Part shown: in pieces, positions 1 through 8,900 of the stretch
Numbering within the stretch: the first letter of the stretch is position 1
Layout: each line of letters starts with the position of its first letter
From: Aggregatibacter actinomycetemcomitans
Lineage (GTDB): Bacteria; Pseudomonadota; Gammaproteobacteria; Enterobacterales; Pasteurellaceae
Length of the DNA: 64,000 nt
Direction of reading: 5' to 3'
Assembly: GCF_003130205.1 (NCBI RefSeq)
Contig: NZ_NRDF01000003.1
Span: 1-64,000, forward strand
Position numbers and translations under genes: made by a program
Notes under the pieces: model-generated
The model's input: the letters and a program-made list of their open reading frames with translations, nothing else
What the model was told of the DNA's origin: nothing
The model's database searches: none

Positions 1-108
1 TTTTGTTTCCTATTTTAACCCCGTTTTCTAATAGGTTTCTTTCAATATACTTTCTCCATATCTTTATTTTTTGTTTCAATATAATTTAGAATTATAATTT
101 CCACTATA

Positions 109-719
109 TTAAAATTCATAAGGTATCTTATCTAAATCAAAAGTTAGGTATTTACTCGCATTTTTTCGTTTATCTTTTTTATTCACCCCTTCTATTTGAT
201 TCCTTAGCCGCTCTTTATCTGTTTCAGAATAAAAATATATTATAATATCTCTTGAATTCGAGCTCTTTGTAAACTGCCTCTTTGTATTAAATAACTTTTT
301 CTAATATAGTGTTTTTTTATCATATTTCAAAATAACAATGTGAATATGAGTCTTGATAACAGGAATAGTAAAACTTCTTATCAGGAAAATTTATTCTAAA
401 TAGTTTAATTCACTGATTTCACGAGTAGACTTATAGCTATCTTTTCTTGAAAAAATAATTTTAGCCGTTTTTCGACGATCTTGCTTATACCTAACTATAC
501 TTATTTTATACCAAGATCGATAGTCGTTTCTCTTAAATTAACCACATCACTATTTTTATCATATAAAGGCGACTCATTATTTCTTGTAATATATTTAGAA
601 TTATTTTTCATAATTTTATCATTTTTAGCTATACCAGTTATTTTAACAACAATATGATTCGAGTTTCTTAGGTTAATATTGGGCTAAAATTTTTGCTTTC
701 TGGATATTATATAAATGTG
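109..719 (-). pseudogene. Unrecognised decayed gene
   Basis: An AT-rich reverse-strand reading path runs through this stretch but is broken. I read in-frame stops near 684-686, 391-393 and 301-303 and one frame change near 530. Between the breaks the peptide looks protein-like, with stretches such as VVNLRETTIDLG, WYKISIVRYKQDRRKTAK and YFYSETDKERLRNQIEG, and it ends in LTFDLDKIPYEF. I do not recognise the family. The last residues resemble the end of the next pseudogene (DKIPY in both), so the two may be related fragments. No start codon or ribosome site could be assigned. Confidence 0.45.
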
Positions 720-835
720 ATTATTCTTTGTCTCTTTATGTTTTTACTTGGTGTTATTCTTTTAATTATAACCGCAGTAAGATTTTCTTTATCGTGCCTT
801 AATTAAAGTATAATTGCAATATTATTTTATTAATA

Positions 836-1120
836 CTAATAAGGTATTTTGTCAAATTCTACGTTAGTTTCTAATAATAATTGTCTCATTTCATCTAACT
901 TTCATTCTTCCACTGGAATATTTGATTTGATTGCAAGTCGGAATAAATTTCCTAAACTATTTAGATTATTTCTGGCTTGCTGAAGTTTAGAAAATTTTTG
1001 TTTTAAAAAAATAGGGATAATGGATAAATCATTAAAGAATATAAAATCATCAAAATTTACGCACCATTGCGCGTCAGACTTTGAAAGCACATGATAAAAC
1101 ACCAAAAAAATCCACCGCAC
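836..1120 (-). pseudogene. Small gene with internal stop, unrecognised
   Basis: The reverse strand encodes about 72 residues starting MRWIFLVFYHVLSKSD and reaching SNIPVEE. A TGA at 902-904 follows, and the same frame then continues for 20 more residues, ending VEFDKIPY before TAG at 836-838. The sense of the sequence carries straight through the stop (EE*KLDEMRQLLLE), so this is probably one about 94-residue protein with a nonsense mutation. It is transcribed away from modA. The family is not recognised. The C-terminal DKIPY matches the tail of the upstream pseudogene, which suggests a duplicated or cassette-like 3' end. The interval 720-835 between the two holds nothing I can call. Confidence 0.45.
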
Positions 1121-1194
1121 TTAAAAAATCATCGCTATAATTAAATTTATATAACCAATGTGCTATATTTACTTTCTTTGTAATGGAGGATGAA

Positions 1195-1932
1195 ATGAAA
1201 AAATTAGCAATAGTAGCAGCGGTGATGATGACCGCATTTTCTGCGCAAGCGGCGGAATTATATTTGTATGCCGGCGCGGGGTTGAAAGATCCGGTTGAGA
1301 AAATTGTGCAACAGTTTGAAAAAGACACGGGCAACAAAGTAACGGTGGAATATGGTGGTTCGGGGCAGATTCTGGCGCGTTATAACACGGTGAAAAGCGG
1401 TGATTTGTTTTTGCCCGGTTCGGCAGATTATGTTGAAAAACTTACACAGGCAGGGGAAACCAAAGCCACCGCGCCGGTGGTGTTGCATATTCCGGTGATG
1501 GCAATTCGTCGGGATAAAAGCGCCAGCATTGATTCTTTTAAAGCCTTGGCGGAAAGCAAGTTACGTTTAGGCATTGGTGATAGCAAAGCGATGGCGTTGG
1601 GCAAAGGCGCGGAGAAGATCTTTGAATTGTCGGGCTATCAACAACAGTTGAATGATAAGGTTGTGGTGAGAGCCGCGACGGTAAAACAGTTGATGTTATA
1701 TTTATTGAATGGGGACGTGGATGCGGCGGTTGTCGGACGTTCAGGAGCATGGAAAGTGCGCGATAAAGTCACCATTTTGCCTAATCCGCAAGGCACACTG
1801 GAAGAAAAAGTGACGGTGGCTTTGCTTTCTTCTTCGAAGCATACGGCGGAAGCGCAACAATTATTTGATCTTTTTAAATCCGAGCAAGGTGTGAAATATT
1901 TTGTTGATGAAGGCTTCTTACCTGTTAAATAA
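1195..1932 (+). CDS. modA: Molybdate/tungstate ABC transporter, substrate-binding protein
   Basis: Periplasmic receptor that binds the oxyanion and delivers it to the ModB permease. The 245-residue product has a signal peptide (MKKLAIVAAVMMTAFSAQA, cleavage before AE) and ModA-type features: the N-terminal LYLYAGAGLKDPVEKIVQQFE segment, GGSGQILARY, and DVDAAVVGRSGAW near the C-terminal third. I chose the ATG at 1195 because GGAGGA lies at 1185-1190 directly upstream and the product then begins with a normal signal peptide; an ATG at 1183 would bury that site. It is the first gene of a tightly overlapping modABCD unit. Molybdate versus tungstate preference cannot be told from the sequence. Confidence 0.85.
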   Translation: MKKLAIVAAVMMTAFSAQAAELYLYAGAGLKDPVEKIVQQFEKDTGNKVTVEYGGSGQILARYNTVKSGDLFLPGSADYVEKLTQAGETKATAPVVLHIPVMAIRRDKSASIDSFKALAESKLRLGIGDSKAMALGKGAEKIFELSGYQQQLNDKVVVRAATVKQLMLYLLNGDVDAAVVGRSGAWKVRDKVTILPNPQGTLEEKVTVALLSSSKHTAEAQQLFDLFKSEQGVKYFVDEGFLPVK

Positions 1933-2704
1933 AAGCCTTGGTTTAAAGTTAGCACTGATTCCGTTGATGATTTTATTATTGATCGTGGTAGGTTCGGTGC
2001 TTTATTTAATGGCGCAGCTGGATTTTCATTTTTTCAAACAGGTGCTCTTTGATGCGGAGCTTCATTTTGCGTTGGGAATGTCATTGGGATCGTCTTTAAT
2101 TTCTCTGTTTCTCGCGTTTTGTCTTGCTGTGCCGAGTGCGTGGTTGATGAGTCAAGTGCGGTTACCTTTGCAGAAAGTTATTGATACCTTTCTTGATTTA
2201 CCCATGGTTTTGCCGCCTTTGGTCACCGGGTTAAGTTTATTGCTTCTATTTAATTCACAAGGCATTTTGAGTCAGTGGATTCCTTCGATCAGCCAATGGA
2301 TTTTCAGCCCCGTTGGCATTGTGGTGGCGCAAACGTATATCGCGTCGTCTATTTTATTGCGCGGCACAAGAGGCATTTTTTCGTCTTTTGATCAAGGTTA
2401 TCGGTTTGCAGCATATAGCTTGGGATTATCGCCTTTCAAAACCTTATGGAAAATTGAATTACCTATGTGCTGGAAGCCGTTATTAGGCAGTGTGATTTTG
2501 GCATGGTCGCGGGCGATCGGGGAATTTGGTGCCACGCTAATGCTTGCCGGTGCAACCCGATTTAAAACGGAAACTTTGCCGATGGCGGTATACTTGAATA
2601 TTTCCAGCGGTGATTTTGAAATTGCTATTGGCGCATCATTGTGGCTACTGTTTATTTCTGCTTGTTTGTTGATGCTTCTACGAATTGTAAATCGAAATGT
2701 GTAA
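1907..2704 (+). CDS. modB: Molybdate/tungstate ABC transporter permease
   Basis: Inner-membrane permease of the ModABC importer, about 265 residues with five to six hydrophobic segments. The cytoplasmic coupling (EAA) loop is visible as [19 protein letters not shown] followed by [16 protein letters not shown], typical of CysT/ModB permeases. [19 protein letters not shown] marks the membrane core. The first ATG lies inside the end of modA (26-base overlap), so translation is probably coupled; a TTG at 1901 is also in frame. Its stop overlaps the ATG of the ATPase gene by one base. Confidence 0.85.
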   Translation: MKASYLLNKSLGLKLALIPLMILLLIVVGSVLYLMAQLDFHFFKQVLFDAELHFALGMSLGSSLISLFLAFCLAVPSAWLMSQVRLPLQKVIDTFLDLPMVLPPLVTGLSLLLLFNSQGILSQWIPSISQWIFSPVGIVVAQTYIASSILLRGTRGIFSSFDQGYRFAAYSLGLSPFKTLWKIELPMCWKPLLGSVILAWSRAIGEFGATLMLAGATRFKTETLPMAVYLNISSGDFEIAIGASLWLLFISACLLMLLRIVNRNV

Positions 2705-3321
2705 TGATGCTGAAGATTGAACATTTATCTGCCGGTATTCTGCAAAATATTTCCCTGTCAGTGCAGGCGGGCGAATGTGTCGCCATTGTGGGGGAATCGG
2801 GCAGCGGCAAAACCACGTTGTTAAACGCCATTGCCAGTTATATGGATTATTCCGGCACCATCAGATTAGCCAATCAATCGCTGGATAACTTGGCGCCATG
2901 GCAACGAAATTGTCGTTATTTAAATCAACGACTCTATTTGTTTCCCCATAAAACCGTTAGCGGCAATTTAACGCTGGCGAACCCCCATACGTCATTTGAA
3001 GTGCAAATGGCATTATTGGAAAAATTAAAAATTGCCCATTTAATCGATCGCTATCCTGGTCAGTTATCCGGTGGTGAACAGCAACGGGCTGCGTTTGCCC
3101 GGGTATTAATCAATCCGCCGAATTTGTTACTGCTCGATGAACCTTTTTCTTCCCTGGATTGGCAAACCCGCGTCCATATTTGGCGAATGTTAAACACATT
3201 AAGGCGGGAATATCAAATAACCACGCTTTTGGTGACGCACGAACTCAAAGAAGCAGAGTATTTAGCAAACCGAACAATTTCGCTTAAGCAAGGACAATTC
3301 CCTGATAAGGACAACCCATGA
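2704..3321 (+). CDS. modC: Molybdate/tungstate ABC transporter ATPase
   Basis: Cytoplasmic ATPase of the importer, 205 residues. Walker A is GESGSGKTT, the ABC signature LSGGEQQRA, Walker B LLLLDEPF, and the switch histidine sits in [11 protein letters not shown]. The protein lacks the C-terminal molybdate-binding (TOBE/Mop) domain of E. coli ModC, so it is a short ATPase-only form. The start is set at 2704 (or the next codon, also ATG) because it overlaps the modB stop; there is no strong ribosome site, which fits translational coupling. An upstream in-frame ATG inside modB would add 21 unlikely residues. Confidence 0.85.
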   Translation: MMLKIEHLSAGILQNISLSVQAGECVAIVGESGSGKTTLLNAIASYMDYSGTIRLANQSLDNLAPWQRNCRYLNQRLYLFPHKTVSGNLTLANPHTSFEVQMALLEKLKIAHLIDRYPGQLSGGEQQRAAFARVLINPPNLLLLDEPFSSLDWQTRVHIWRMLNTLRREYQITTLLVTHELKEAEYLANRTISLKQGQFPDKDNP

Positions 3322-4163
3322 TTTACTTTTCAGACAAAGAATTTAATGATTTTTTATTGGAAGATATTTATCGCGGTGATCTCACCACCCATGCTTTGGG
3401 GCTGGATGACGTTTCTGCAAGAATATTATTTAAACGTAAAAACACAGGGATTGTAGCGGGGATGGCGATTGCGGAAAAACTGTTACGTAAGCTAGATGTT
3501 CAAGTAAAGGTTCATGTTGCGGACGGCGAGAATGTGACCGCCGGTACATTACTGTTAAGCGCCGATGGAAGAGCCGATAAATTACATCAGGCGTGGAAAG
3601 TAGTTCAACTGGTGCTGGAATGGTCTTGTGGCGTGGCGCAATATACCGCCGAAATGATTGCCAATGCGAAAGCAATCAACCCACAGGCGGTCGTGGCATG
3701 TACCCGTAAAAGCATTCCGAATACGCGTAAACTGGCAACTGCTGCGGTGCTTGCCGCCGGCGGACATATTCATCGCCAGGGGCTAAGCGAAACCTTACTT
3801 GTGTTTACCAACCATCGTAATTTGCTGGATAATCCGACCGATTATCAAGAAATCGTTTCCCGCTTGAGACGAGAAGCCCCGGAAAATAAAATCACATTGG
3901 AAGCCGATGATTTCCCGCAATTTGAACAAATGCTTGCAGCAGAACCGGATATTATTCAGTTGGATAAATGGTCGCCTGAACAGGTTCTACAGGCATTGGT
4001 TTTGGTTAAAGAACTGGGCAAAAAAACGCTGCTCTCCGTTGCCGGCGGTGTGAATAAAAACAACGTGGCAGATTATGCCAAGTTAGGGATAAATTTATTT
4101 ATCACCTCCGCGCCTTACTATGCCCCGCCGGAAGATATTAAAGTGGTGATTGAACGGAGATAA
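3318..4163 (+). CDS. modD: ModD family protein (NadC-like)
   Basis: 281-residue member of the ModD group, relatives of quinolinate phosphoribosyltransferase that sit next to molybdate transport genes. NadC-like features are present: [16 protein letters not shown] at the N-terminus, [24 protein letters not shown] in the middle, ITLEADDF and [13 protein letters not shown], and a C-terminal SVAGGVN barrel segment. Its exact role is not established; association with molybdenum or tungsten uptake is by gene context. It overlaps modC by four bases and ends the operon. Confidence 0.85.
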   Translation: MIYFSDKEFNDFLLEDIYRGDLTTHALGLDDVSARILFKRKNTGIVAGMAIAEKLLRKLDVQVKVHVADGENVTAGTLLLSADGRADKLHQAWKVVQLVLEWSCGVAQYTAEMIANAKAINPQAVVACTRKSIPNTRKLATAAVLAAGGHIHRQGLSETLLVFTNHRNLLDNPTDYQEIVSRLRREAPENKITLEADDFPQFEQMLAAEPDIIQLDKWSPEQVLQALVLVKELGKKTLLSVAGGVNKNNVADYAKLGINLFITSAPYYAPPEDIKVVIERR

Positions 4164-4184
4164 ATAAAAACACCCTTAAACATG

Positions 4185-4290
4185 ACCGCACTTTTATTTT
4201 AAAATAGTTAAAAAACACAACGCAGAAATTCTTAAAAAACATTATTAAAAGTGCGGTTAAAAAACACATTAAATTTTCACCGCACTTTTT
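4185..4290 (+). terminator. Uptake-sequence terminator after modD
   Basis: Three uptake signal cores lie here: ACCGCACTT at 4185-4193, AAGTGCGGT at 4249-4257 and ACCGCACTT at 4279-4287. The last two face each other and form an AAAAGTGCGGT stem with a 21-base loop followed by a T run. The first copy could pair with the second as an alternative fold. Likely intrinsic terminator of the mod operon. Confidence 0.65.
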
Positions 4291-4430
4291 ATTCCCCCTC
4301 TGCAATTCAACAAAATAGAATTTATACCCTTAAATAAATTGCGGATAACCCTCTCTTTTTTCTTTGGAAAATATCGGATTTATTGCCATTTTCAGGTAAC
4401 TTTCCTTTTCGGTTTTGGCGGAAAATACGT

Positions 4431-4436
4431 TATAAT
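4431..4436 (+). promoter_or_regulatory. -10 element for tldD
   Basis: A perfect TATAAT lies 40 bases upstream of the tldD start. No clear -35 box is seen at the usual spacing. Confidence 0.45.
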
Positions 4437-4475
4437 CCCGACCAATTTTTTATCGATAAAATGACCGAGATTTCT

Positions 4476-5924
4476 ATGTTAAAAAAAGTGACCGAAAGTT
4501 TATTGGCGCAGAGCCATTTGACGCTTGCGGATTTGCCGAATGTGTTTGATACCTTAGCGCAGCGCAATGTGGATTATGTGGATTTGTATTTTCAGCTCAG
4601 TCAGGACGAGAACTGGGTGCTGGAAGACGAGATTATTAAGGAAGGCGGGTTTCATATTGATCGCGGCGTGGGCGTGCGTGCGGTGAGTGGTGAGAAAACC
4701 GGTTTTGCCTATTCCGATCAAATTAATTTAGCCAATTTGCAGCAATGTGCGCAGGCAGTGCGCGGGATTGCGCAACCTTCTCAATGTAATTTTATTCTGC
4801 CGGTGAAGTTTAACCCGGTGGACGCGCCTTTGCGTTATCAGCCGATTAACCCGTTGCACAGTTTAAGCCAGGAACAAAAAATCGAGCTCTTGCATTTGGT
4901 GGACAAAACCGCCCGTGTGGCGGATCCGCGCGTGGTGCAGGTGAATGCCGGTTTAAGCATGGTGTATGAAGAAATGCTGGTGGCGGCGACCGACGGCACG
5001 TTGGCGGCGGATATTCGTCCGCTGATTCGTTTGTCCGTTTCCGTGTTGGTGGAACAAGACGGTAAGCGTGAACGGGGCGGCGCAGGTGCGGGCGGGCGTT
5101 TCGCTTTGGATTGGTTCTTTGAAAACTATAACGGCGAGCAAAGAGCGGTTTATTTTGCCAAAGAAGCGGTGCGCCAGGCGTTGGTGAATTTAAGTGCGAT
5201 GGCAGCGCCGGCAGGGTTAATGCCGGTGGTGTTGGGCGCAGGTTGGCCCGGCGTGTTGTTGCATGAAGCGGTTGGACACGGCTTGGAAGGCGATTTTAAT
5301 CGCAAAGAAAGCTCTTTGTTTAGCGGCAAAATCGGTGAATTGGTGACATCACCACTGTGTACCATTGTGGACGACGGCACGTTAATGGATCGTCGCGGTT
5401 CCGTTACGGTGGACGATGAAGGCGTGCCTAGCCAACATAACGTTTTGATTAAAGATGGTATTTTGCAGAAATATATGCAGGATAAAATGAATGCCCGCTT
5501 GATGGGCGTGCAGCCGACGGGGAACGGTCGCCGTGAATCTTATGCCCATTTGCCGATGCCGCGCATGACCAACACTTATATGCTGGCGGGCAAAGATAAA
5601 TTTGAGGATTTGGTGGCATCGGTAGAACACGGGATTTTTGCACCGCACTTTGGTGGCGGGCAAGTGGATATTACCTCCGGCAAGTTCGTGTTTTCCACCT
5701 CCGAAGCCTATTTGATCGAAAAAGGCAAAATCACCAAGCCGGTGAAAGGGGCAACCCTTATCGGCAGCGGCATCGAAGTGATGCAAAATGTGTCTATGGT
5801 TGCTGATGAAGTGGAATTGGATCATGGTGTGGGCACTTGCGGTAAGGAAGGTCAAAGCGTACCGGTAGGCGTGGGGCAACCGGCGTTGAAAATCGATCAG
5901 ATTACCGTGGGCGGCACAAACTAA
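4476..5924 (+). CDS. tldD: Metalloprotease TldD
   Basis: Cytoplasmic zinc metalloprotease that works with TldE/PmbA, known in E. coli for microcin B17 maturation and CcdA degradation. The product is 482 residues, against 481 for E. coli TldD, when translation begins at ATG 4476 (MLKKVTES). The metal site HEAVGH appears in [20 protein letters not shown], and the C-terminal part keeps [20 protein letters not shown] and [15 protein letters not shown]. An ATG five codons upstream (4461) is also in frame; a still longer reading from 4383 is unlikely because it would start before the TATAAT at 4431. It appears monocistronic, 50 bases before the macroglobulin gene. Confidence 0.93.
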   Translation: MLKKVTESLLAQSHLTLADLPNVFDTLAQRNVDYVDLYFQLSQDENWVLEDEIIKEGGFHIDRGVGVRAVSGEKTGFAYSDQINLANLQQCAQAVRGIAQPSQCNFILPVKFNPVDAPLRYQPINPLHSLSQEQKIELLHLVDKTARVADPRVVQVNAGLSMVYEEMLVAATDGTLAADIRPLIRLSVSVLVEQDGKRERGGAGAGGRFALDWFFENYNGEQRAVYFAKEAVRQALVNLSAMAAPAGLMPVVLGAGWPGVLLHEAVGHGLEGDFNRKESSLFSGKIGELVTSPLCTIVDDGTLMDRRGSVTVDDEGVPSQHNVLIKDGILQKYMQDKMNARLMGVQPTGNGRRESYAHLPMPRMTNTYMLAGKDKFEDLVASVEHGIFAPHFGGGQVDITSGKFVFSTSEAYLIEKGKITKPVKGATLIGSGIEVMQNVSMVADEVELDHGVGTCGKEGQSVPVGVGQPALKIDQITVGGTN

Positions 5925-5974
5925 CAGACGTGAAATTGATTAGCAGAATATTATTTTAGGAACGGAGAAGTCCT

Positions 5975-8900
5975 ATGCAGGGAAAAATAAAATTTTCAGT
6001 ACTTAGCGCACTCGTGCTGGCTGCCACAGCAGGCGGCGCTTATTGGTATCAACACCAAAAAACTGATGGCAGCAATGCGATTAAAGTGAAATTTAATCCT
6101 ATTGAGCAAACGTCTTACAGTCAATCCGGTGAAGGGCAAACGACAAATACAATTTACCCGTTGAACGTGGAATTTAGCGGCGCGGCAGCACCTATTGACA
6201 AAGTAAAAAGCGAAATCACCCAAGGTATAAAAATGGAACCTGTCATTGAGGGGAAATGGATTTGGTCAAGCGACTATTTGCTTAGCTTTACCCCGACACA
6301 GGACTGGCCGACAGGGCAAGAATATAAAATTACCTTGGATAAGAAAGTATTAAATCCAAGTTTGACTTACGCCAAATCCGTTACGGATACCCATTCCGTG
6401 AAAACTCAGCCTTTTAGTGTGGTGGAATCCGAATCGGAGTTTTATCAGGATCCGAATTTATCCCATATTCGCCATGCGTTGACCCATTTGGTATTTTCCA
6501 ATCCGGTAGATCCGAAAGACTTGGAAAAAGCGGTTGAAGTGAATTTGGTGCATAAAAATCAAGATCAGTCGCTGAATTTGATTAACCCGCTGAAGTTTAA
6601 AATTCGTTATTCCGATAATAGGCTGGAAGCTTGGATTAGGTCCGATGAACTTTCTTTATCCACCCAGCCGAATCAATTCGTACAGACCAAAATCAGCCGG
6701 GCATTACGCGCGAAAACCGGAGTGAATACTTTAGAAAGAGAAATTACCAAACTGGTGCAGGTGCCGTCGAAATACAGTCTGCAAAATTCCTACAACAGCT
6801 TCAAAATCGTTAACAATCAGAAAAATGAAGCAGATCAGGTACTAACTTTCAACTTTAATTATGGGGTGAAAGGGAAAGACATTGCCGATAATTTAAGCGC
6901 GGTGTTACTGCCTGAACCGCTGGAAGGTAAAAGCTGGGAAGTGGAAAAATTAACTGAGGCCGTAGTGAAGGGCGGTGAACGCATTCAACCTGAACTTATT
7001 CCAAGCGAACGTCCGTATGCCAACAATCAATCCTTCCGTTTTAATATTCCGGAAGGGCGTTGTCTTTATTTGCAGTTGGATAATAAATTCACCGCATTGG
7101 GTGGTTACCAATTGAAAAAAGCTATCGGTAGCCTGGAATGTGTGCCAAATTATCCGACGTATGTGAGCTTTGTGGGCAAAGGTTCCTTATTGTCTCAATA
7201 TGGCGATGGCAAAGTTACACTTGCTGTGCGCAATACAGACCGTGTGCGATTGGATATTGGTCGTGTGCAAGCGGAACAATTGCGCCATGTGGCAAATTTG
7301 AACAGCAACAATTTCCAAAAACCGGATTTGGGCAACTTGAAATTTGACGATATAGCAACCTTTAAAACGGAAACCCTGACCGTTGCCAATCGCGATCCGC
7401 GCAAATCCGATTATCTCAGCGTGGATTTATCACAAAGAGGCTTACCGAAGCAAGGGATCTTCTGGGTGAAGGCAAGTGCGGTCAATGCTAAGGATAAATC
7501 TGAAGGCGGTGGTTTAAAAGACAGTCGTGATGGCGATGGCTACTATTTTGATGTTGATCCGGATTCACAAAAAAGTGATTATCGTTTAATCATCTTGACA
7601 GATTTAGGTATCATCGCCAAAAAAGCGGCGGACGGCACACAATCCGTATTTGTACAATCAATTGCAAGCGGAGCGCCGGTTTCAAGTGCTCTGGTGAAAG
7701 TGATTTCCCGTAATAACACTATTATCGCCAGCCAATACACTAACAGGCTTGGCGTTGCCCAACTCCCTTCTTTAGAGAATTATAAGCAGGAGCTTGAGCC
7801 GGTGATGTATTTGGTGACACGCGGGCAAGATCAGTCATTCTTGCCGATTGATAAATCCGACCGTACATTAGATTTCTCCCGGTTTGCTATTCACGGCCAG
7901 GAAATGTCACAGGAACAAAATGCTATTAAAACGTTCCTGTTTAATGATCGTGGCATTTATCGTCCGGGCGAGTCTGTCTATATTGGCATGATCAGTAAGG
8001 CTTTGGATTGGAAAAAATCCTTAGCCAATGTGCCGTTGACACTGGAAATCACCTCGCCATCCGGCAAAACCCAGTGGCAAAAGAATATTCGTGTGAGCGA
8101 AAGCGGGTTTAATGAGCTGACTTACCCGTTATCGGATAGTGCGGAAACCGGCGAATGGCTGGCACATATTTATATTGGCCAGCAACAGGAAAAAATTGAT
8201 GTAGGTTCCATGACATTCCAAGTGCAGGAATTTGAACCGGATACCTTAAGAATAAATACGATGTTTGATAACAGCCAACAGCTCGGCTGGGTTTCACCAC
8301 AAGATTTGAATGCTACCGTGCATTTAACCAATTTATTCGGCACACCGGCACAAAAACGCAGAGTGGCAGCGAATATTATGTTGCACGCTATTTTCCCAAG
8401 TTTTCCGCAGTATAAAAATTATCAATTCTATGATAATCAACGTAACAAAAATGCAATCCTGTTAGAAACTGAATTGCAGGATCAAACGACAGATAATAAC
8501 GGTAATGCGATTTTTGCCTTGAATTTGGAGCATGAAGCGGAAAATACCGTACAAATGTTGTATTTCACTGCGGACGGTTATGAAAATAATAGCGGTCGCG
8601 GTGTCTCTAAAGTGCAATCGATATTGGTTTCTGCGCAACCTTGGTTAGTGGGCTACAGCAGCGCGCAAGACTTAAATTATTTAAGAGAAAAGCGCGAGAG
8701 CAAGGTAAATTTAATCGCCATTAATCCAAGCTTGCAAAAAACCTCAGTGCGAGGGTTAAGTGCGGTGTTAATGGAACGTAAATATGTTTCCGTGCTAACC
8801 GAGCAACGTTCCGGTGCCTATAAATATGAATCCAAAATGGTAGAAAGCCAGCTGGATGAAAAACCGCTTAATATCGATCAGAACGGTTCGGATTTTGCTT

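Noticed and set aside
5382-5879. 165-residue open frame antisense to tldD
   Set aside because: It lies wholly within tldD, has no ribosome site and has a composition produced by the codon bias of the opposite strand.
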